Position numbers and translations under genes: made by a program. From DASZQY01 sp963843565 (GTDB taxonomy: Bacteria > Pseudomonadota > Alphaproteobacteria > Rhizobiales > Kaistiaceae), in assembly GCA_963843565.1 (NCBI GenBank), contig CAWJKY010000003.1:1550001-1614000 (forward strand): DNA of 64,000 nt, read 5' to 3'. The stretch's first letter is position 1. Each line of letters opens with the position of its first letter. Below, one piece after another: positions 61,176 to 64,000 of this stretch. The notes below the pieces were generated by a model, which did no database searches, was not told the origin of the DNA, and saw only the letters and a list, made by a program, of their open reading frames with translations.

Positions 61176-62213
61176 ATGAAGAAGCTACTGATAGCCTCGC
61201 TGGCCGTGCTCGGTCTTGCGGTATCGGCGAGCGTGTCGATGGCGCAGGTCGTCGTCGGCGTTTCCTGGAACAACTTCCAGGAAGAGCGTTGGAAAACTGA
61301 CGAAGCCGCCATCAAAGGCGTCCTCGACAAGGCCGGCGCGAAGTACATCTCGACCGACGCGCAGTCTTCGGCGAGCAAGCAGCTGACGGACATCGAAAAC
61401 CTGATTTCGCAGGGCGCGAACGTTCTGATCGTGCTGGCGCAGGACACCGATGCCATTCAGCCGGCAATCCAGAAGGCCGTCGATGAAGGTATCCCGGTCA
61501 TCGGTTACGACCGCCTGATCGAGAACCCGAAGGCGTTCTACATCACGTTCGACAACAAGGAAGTCGGCGTGCTGCAGGCCAAGGCGGTCTATGCCGTCCA
61601 GCCGAAGGGCAACTACGTCATCATCAAGGGCAACTCTGCCGATCCGAACGCTGACTTCCTGCGCTCGGGCATGGAAGAGGTCATTGGTGACGCCGTGAAG
61701 TCGGGCGACATCAAGATTGTCGGCGAGACCTACACCGACAACTGGGACCCGGCTAACGCCCAGAAGGAAATGGAGCAGTTCCTGACCGTCAACAACAACA
61801 ACGTTGACGCGGTGCTCTCCGAGAACGACGGCATGGCCGGTGGCGTTGTGGCGGCTCTGGCCGCGCAGGGCCTCGCGGGTCAGGTGCCGGTTTCCGGTCA
61901 GGACGGCGACCACGCCGCTCTGAACCGCGTTGCGCTCGGCACGCAGACCGTCTCGGTCTGGAAGGATGCCCGTGAGCTCGGCAAGGCTGCCGCTGAGGTC
62001 GCCCTCAAGCTCGCCGGTGGAACGGCGATGGATGCCATCGACGGCTCCGTCATGTTCAACGGCGGCCCGAAGGGCGTCAACATGCACTCCCTGTTCCTGA
62101 AGCCGCTCCCGATCACCAAGGACAATCTGAACCTGGTGATCGACGGTGGCTGGATCACCAAGGACGAGGTCTGCAAGGGCGTGCCCGCCGGGTCCGTCAA
62201 GGTCTGCGGCTAA
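61176..62213 (+). CDS. xylF: Sugar ABC transporter substrate-binding protein, XylF-like
   Basis: Periplasmic pentose receptor of 345 residues, with a signal peptide 1-23 (KKLLIASLAVLGLAVSASVSMA). The mature sequence begins VVVGVSWNNFQEERWKTDEAAIKGVLDKAGAKYISTDAQSSASKQLTDIENLISQGANVLIVLAQD, a close match to the XylF family, and later VIGYDRLIENPKAFYITFDNKEVG and AVLSENDGMAGGVVAALAAQGLAG. GGGAGGG lies 6-12 bases before the ATG. Its codon use (more T-ending codons such as GTT and GCT) differs slightly from neighbours, as often in highly expressed genes. It is followed by a hairpin and the permease gene. Xylose is the likely but unproven ligand. Confidence 0.92.
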   Translation: MKKLLIASLAVLGLAVSASVSMAQVVVGVSWNNFQEERWKTDEAAIKGVLDKAGAKYISTDAQSSASKQLTDIENLISQGANVLIVLAQDTDAIQPAIQKAVDEGIPVIGYDRLIENPKAFYITFDNKEVGVLQAKAVYAVQPKGNYVIIKGNSADPNADFLRSGMEEVIGDAVKSGDIKIVGETYTDNWDPANAQKEMEQFLTVNNNNVDAVLSENDGMAGGVVAALAAQGLAGQVPVSGQDGDHAALNRVALGTQTVSVWKDARELGKAAAEVALKLAGGTAMDAIDGSVMFNGGPKGVNMHSLFLKPLPITKDNLNLVIDGGWITKDEVCKGVPAGSVKVCG

Positions 62214-62234
62214 CGTCTAGCCACAAGAGAACCG

Positions 62235-62261
62235 CCTGCGCCGCCGACAAGGCGGCGCAGG
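62235..62261 (+). terminator. Intercistronic hairpin after xylF
   Basis: A perfect 11-bp GC stem, CCTGCGCCGCC (62235-62245) and its complement (62251-62261), with a 5-base loop lies 21 bp after the xylF stop in the 84-bp gap before the permease. It is followed by only a short T-rich stretch. It probably protects xylF mRNA and lowers downstream transcription. Confidence 0.6.
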
Positions 62262-62297
62262 TTCCCTTCGACATCGCGGCAGACGTGACGAAAAGAC

Positions 62298-63656
62298 ATG
62301 GCTGAGGTCGCAGGCACGACCGGCCGCGCGCCCAGTGGCGGCGCGGCAGCTCCACGCTTCCGGTACATCCGCACATTCATGCAGGCGACCGAGGCCGATC
62401 CTCGCATGCTGGGCATGATCGCCGCGCTGGCGGTCGTCTGGGTCGGATTTCACTGGATCACAGGCTGGCGGATTTCCGGCCAGCCGTTCGATTTCACCTC
62501 CGGCGTCTTCCTGACGCCACGCAACCTCTGGAACCTGTCGGTACAGACCTCGACCGTCGCGATCATGGCGACGGGAATGGTTCTGGTGATCGTGTCGCGC
62601 AACATCGACCTGTCGGTCGGCTCGCTGCTCGGCTTCATCGCGATGATCATGGGCAAGCTCCAGGCGGAGGTCCTGCCCGCCTACGTCGGCTACGACTGGG
62701 CGGCGACGTGGATCGTCGTTCTGCTCCTGGGCATCCTGCTCGGCGCCCTGATCGGCGCATTCCAGGGGTTCATCATCGCCTATCTCGGCGTGCCCGCTTT
62801 CATCGTCACGCTTGGCGGCCTGCTGATCTGGCGCGGCGCGGCGTGGTGGGTGGCCAACGGCCGGACGCTCGCGCCGCTCGATTCGAACTTCCAGCTCATG
62901 GGCGGCGGCGGCAACGGCTCGATCGGCGCGCTGCTGAGCTGGATCGTGGCGGCGCTGGCGTGCATCGGCATCGTGCTGGCTCTCGTCAACGGCCGGCGGC
63001 AGCGGCGCAGGTTCAGCTTCCCGTTGCGGCCGATCTGGGCGGAAGTGACGCTCGGCGTGATCGGGTGCGGCGCGGTCATTATCGCCATCGCGGTGATCAA
63101 CGCCTATCCGATGCCGGTCCTGCTCGCCAAGGAATACGCCAAGCTTCACGACATCCCGTGGCCCGATGGCGGGCTGTTCATTTCACTGGGTATCGCCATC
63201 CCGGTGCTGATCGCCATCGGCGTGGCGATGGTGGTGACGTTCATCGCCAACCGGACGCGCTTCGGACGCTACGTGTTCGCCATCGGCGGCAACCCGGAAG
63301 CGGCCGAACTCGGCGGTATCAACACGCGCTGGGTCATCATGAAGGTGTTCATCCTCATGGGGATCCTGACCGCGATCAGCGCTGCGGTCGCATCGGCCCG
63401 GCTGAACGCGGCGACCAACGCGCTCGGCACCAACGACGAGCTCTACGTGATCGCGGCCGCGATCATCGGCGGCACATCGTTCGCCGGCGGCATCGGCACC
63501 GTGGTCGGCGCCATGCTCGGCGCGCTCGTCATGCAGTCCCTGCAATCGGGCATGCAATTGATGGGGATCGAATCGCCGTTGCAGAACATCGTGTCGGGCG
63601 CGGTGCTCGTGATCGCGGTGGGTATCGACACGCTCTATCGCCGGCGGACCGGATGA
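62298..63656 (+). CDS. xylH: Sugar ABC transporter permease, XylH-like
   Basis: Inner-membrane permease of 452 residues, RbsC/XylH family. About ten or more helices are seen; the family signature is NLSVQTSTVAIMATGMVLVIVSRNIDLSVGSLLGFIAMIMGKLQAEVLP, and the conserved FGRYVFAIGGNPEAAELGGINTRWVIMKVFILMGILTAISAAVASARLNAATNALGTNDELYVIAAAIIGGTSFAGGIGTVVGAMLGALVMQSLQSGM matches XylH near the C-terminus. The long central segment (residues 200-300) has several extra hydrophobic stretches typical of XylH versus RbsC. The ATG at 62298 gives a soluble N-terminal tail before the first helix. It follows xylF by 84 bp. Confidence 0.9.
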   Translation: MAEVAGTTGRAPSGGAAAPRFRYIRTFMQATEADPRMLGMIAALAVVWVGFHWITGWRISGQPFDFTSGVFLTPRNLWNLSVQTSTVAIMATGMVLVIVSRNIDLSVGSLLGFIAMIMGKLQAEVLPAYVGYDWAATWIVVLLLGILLGALIGAFQGFIIAYLGVPAFIVTLGGLLIWRGAAWWVANGRTLAPLDSNFQLMGGGGNGSIGALLSWIVAALACIGIVLALVNGRRQRRRFSFPLRPIWAEVTLGVIGCGAVIIAIAVINAYPMPVLLAKEYAKLHDIPWPDGGLFISLGIAIPVLIAIGVAMVVTFIANRTRFGRYVFAIGGNPEAAELGGINTRWVIMKVFILMGILTAISAAVASARLNAATNALGTNDELYVIAAAIIGGTSFAGGIGTVVGAMLGALVMQSLQSGMQLMGIESPLQNIVSGAVLVIAVGIDTLYRRRTG

Positions 63657-63666
63657 GGTTGCTGTC

Positions 63667-64000
<334 letters not shown>

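Noticed and set aside
60907..61179. 90-codon frame between the dehydratase and xylF
   Set aside because: No ribosome site, no similarity pattern, and it ends in the xylF start; better read as a control region.

Overview
The window is GC-rich, densely packed chromosomal DNA, with many 4-base start/stop overlaps and GTG/TTG starts. Several features point to an alphaproteobacterium of the order Hyphomicrobiales (Rhizobiales): an agl alpha-glucoside operon with a LacI-type regulator, a cysG-DUF2849-cysI-cysH-DUF934 sulfur cluster, zwf-edd sugar catabolism, a urtABCDE urea transporter and an H-NS/HvrA-like protein. The genus cannot be fixed from sequence reading alone. No tRNA, rRNA, CRISPR array, transposase, integrase or phage gene was recognised.

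Layout. 1-4906: polyamine genes (PotF-like binding protein, cut by the window edge, divergent from a PuuA-like ligase, an ornithine-cyclodeaminase-family enzyme, a cupin and a PuuB-like oxidase). 4917-13361: two drug-efflux operons, each with its own regulator and a readable operator: DHA2 MFS pump plus PadR, and a CecR-type TetR regulator plus a YbhGFSR-type exporter. 13362-17537: a two-component system, a small secreted protein and a MATE pump. 17594-19162: two exported proteins sharing an MliC-like domain. 19260-24250: SMP-30 lactonase divergent from zwf-edd, followed by a HicBA toxin-antitoxin pair in antitoxin-first order. 24264-29634: assimilatory sulfate reduction and siroheme synthesis. 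29813-39328: aglEFGKA with divergent aglR, then dgoK-dgoA. 39340-41063: an Ivy-type lysozyme inhibitor and a cytochrome b561/MarR pair. 41060-46790: urtABCDE, read on the minus strand, with urtA broken by an apparent one-base frameshift. 47128-54781: thioester alpha-2-macroglobulin with penicillin-binding protein 1C. 54785-60793: gnd, a hemerythrin-like protein, glpD, an H-NS-like protein and an IlvD/Edd-family sugar-acid dehydratase. 61176-64000: xylFHG-type sugar transporter, with xylG cut by the window end.

How the parts fit. Sugar uptake (agl, xyl) feeds Zwf, Edd, Gnd and the Dgo enzymes. Urea, polyamine and sulfate genes serve N and S assimilation. A second theme is envelope protection: MliC-like and Ivy-like lysozyme inhibitors, a protease-trapping macroglobulin, PBP1C and three efflux systems.

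The least ordinary signals are: (1) a 113-bp near-identical second copy of the 3' end of urtE, starting exactly at the stop codon and bracketing the cytochrome b561/MarR pair; (2) the urtA frameshift; (3) operators lying inside promoters of both efflux operons; (4) a strong hairpin after each of the three complete binding-protein genes; and (5) LacI-type AANCGNTT operator cores at both the agl and xyl/dehydratase loci. I saw no clearly undescribed multi-gene system. The urtE-bracketed module is the best candidate for an unusual event.
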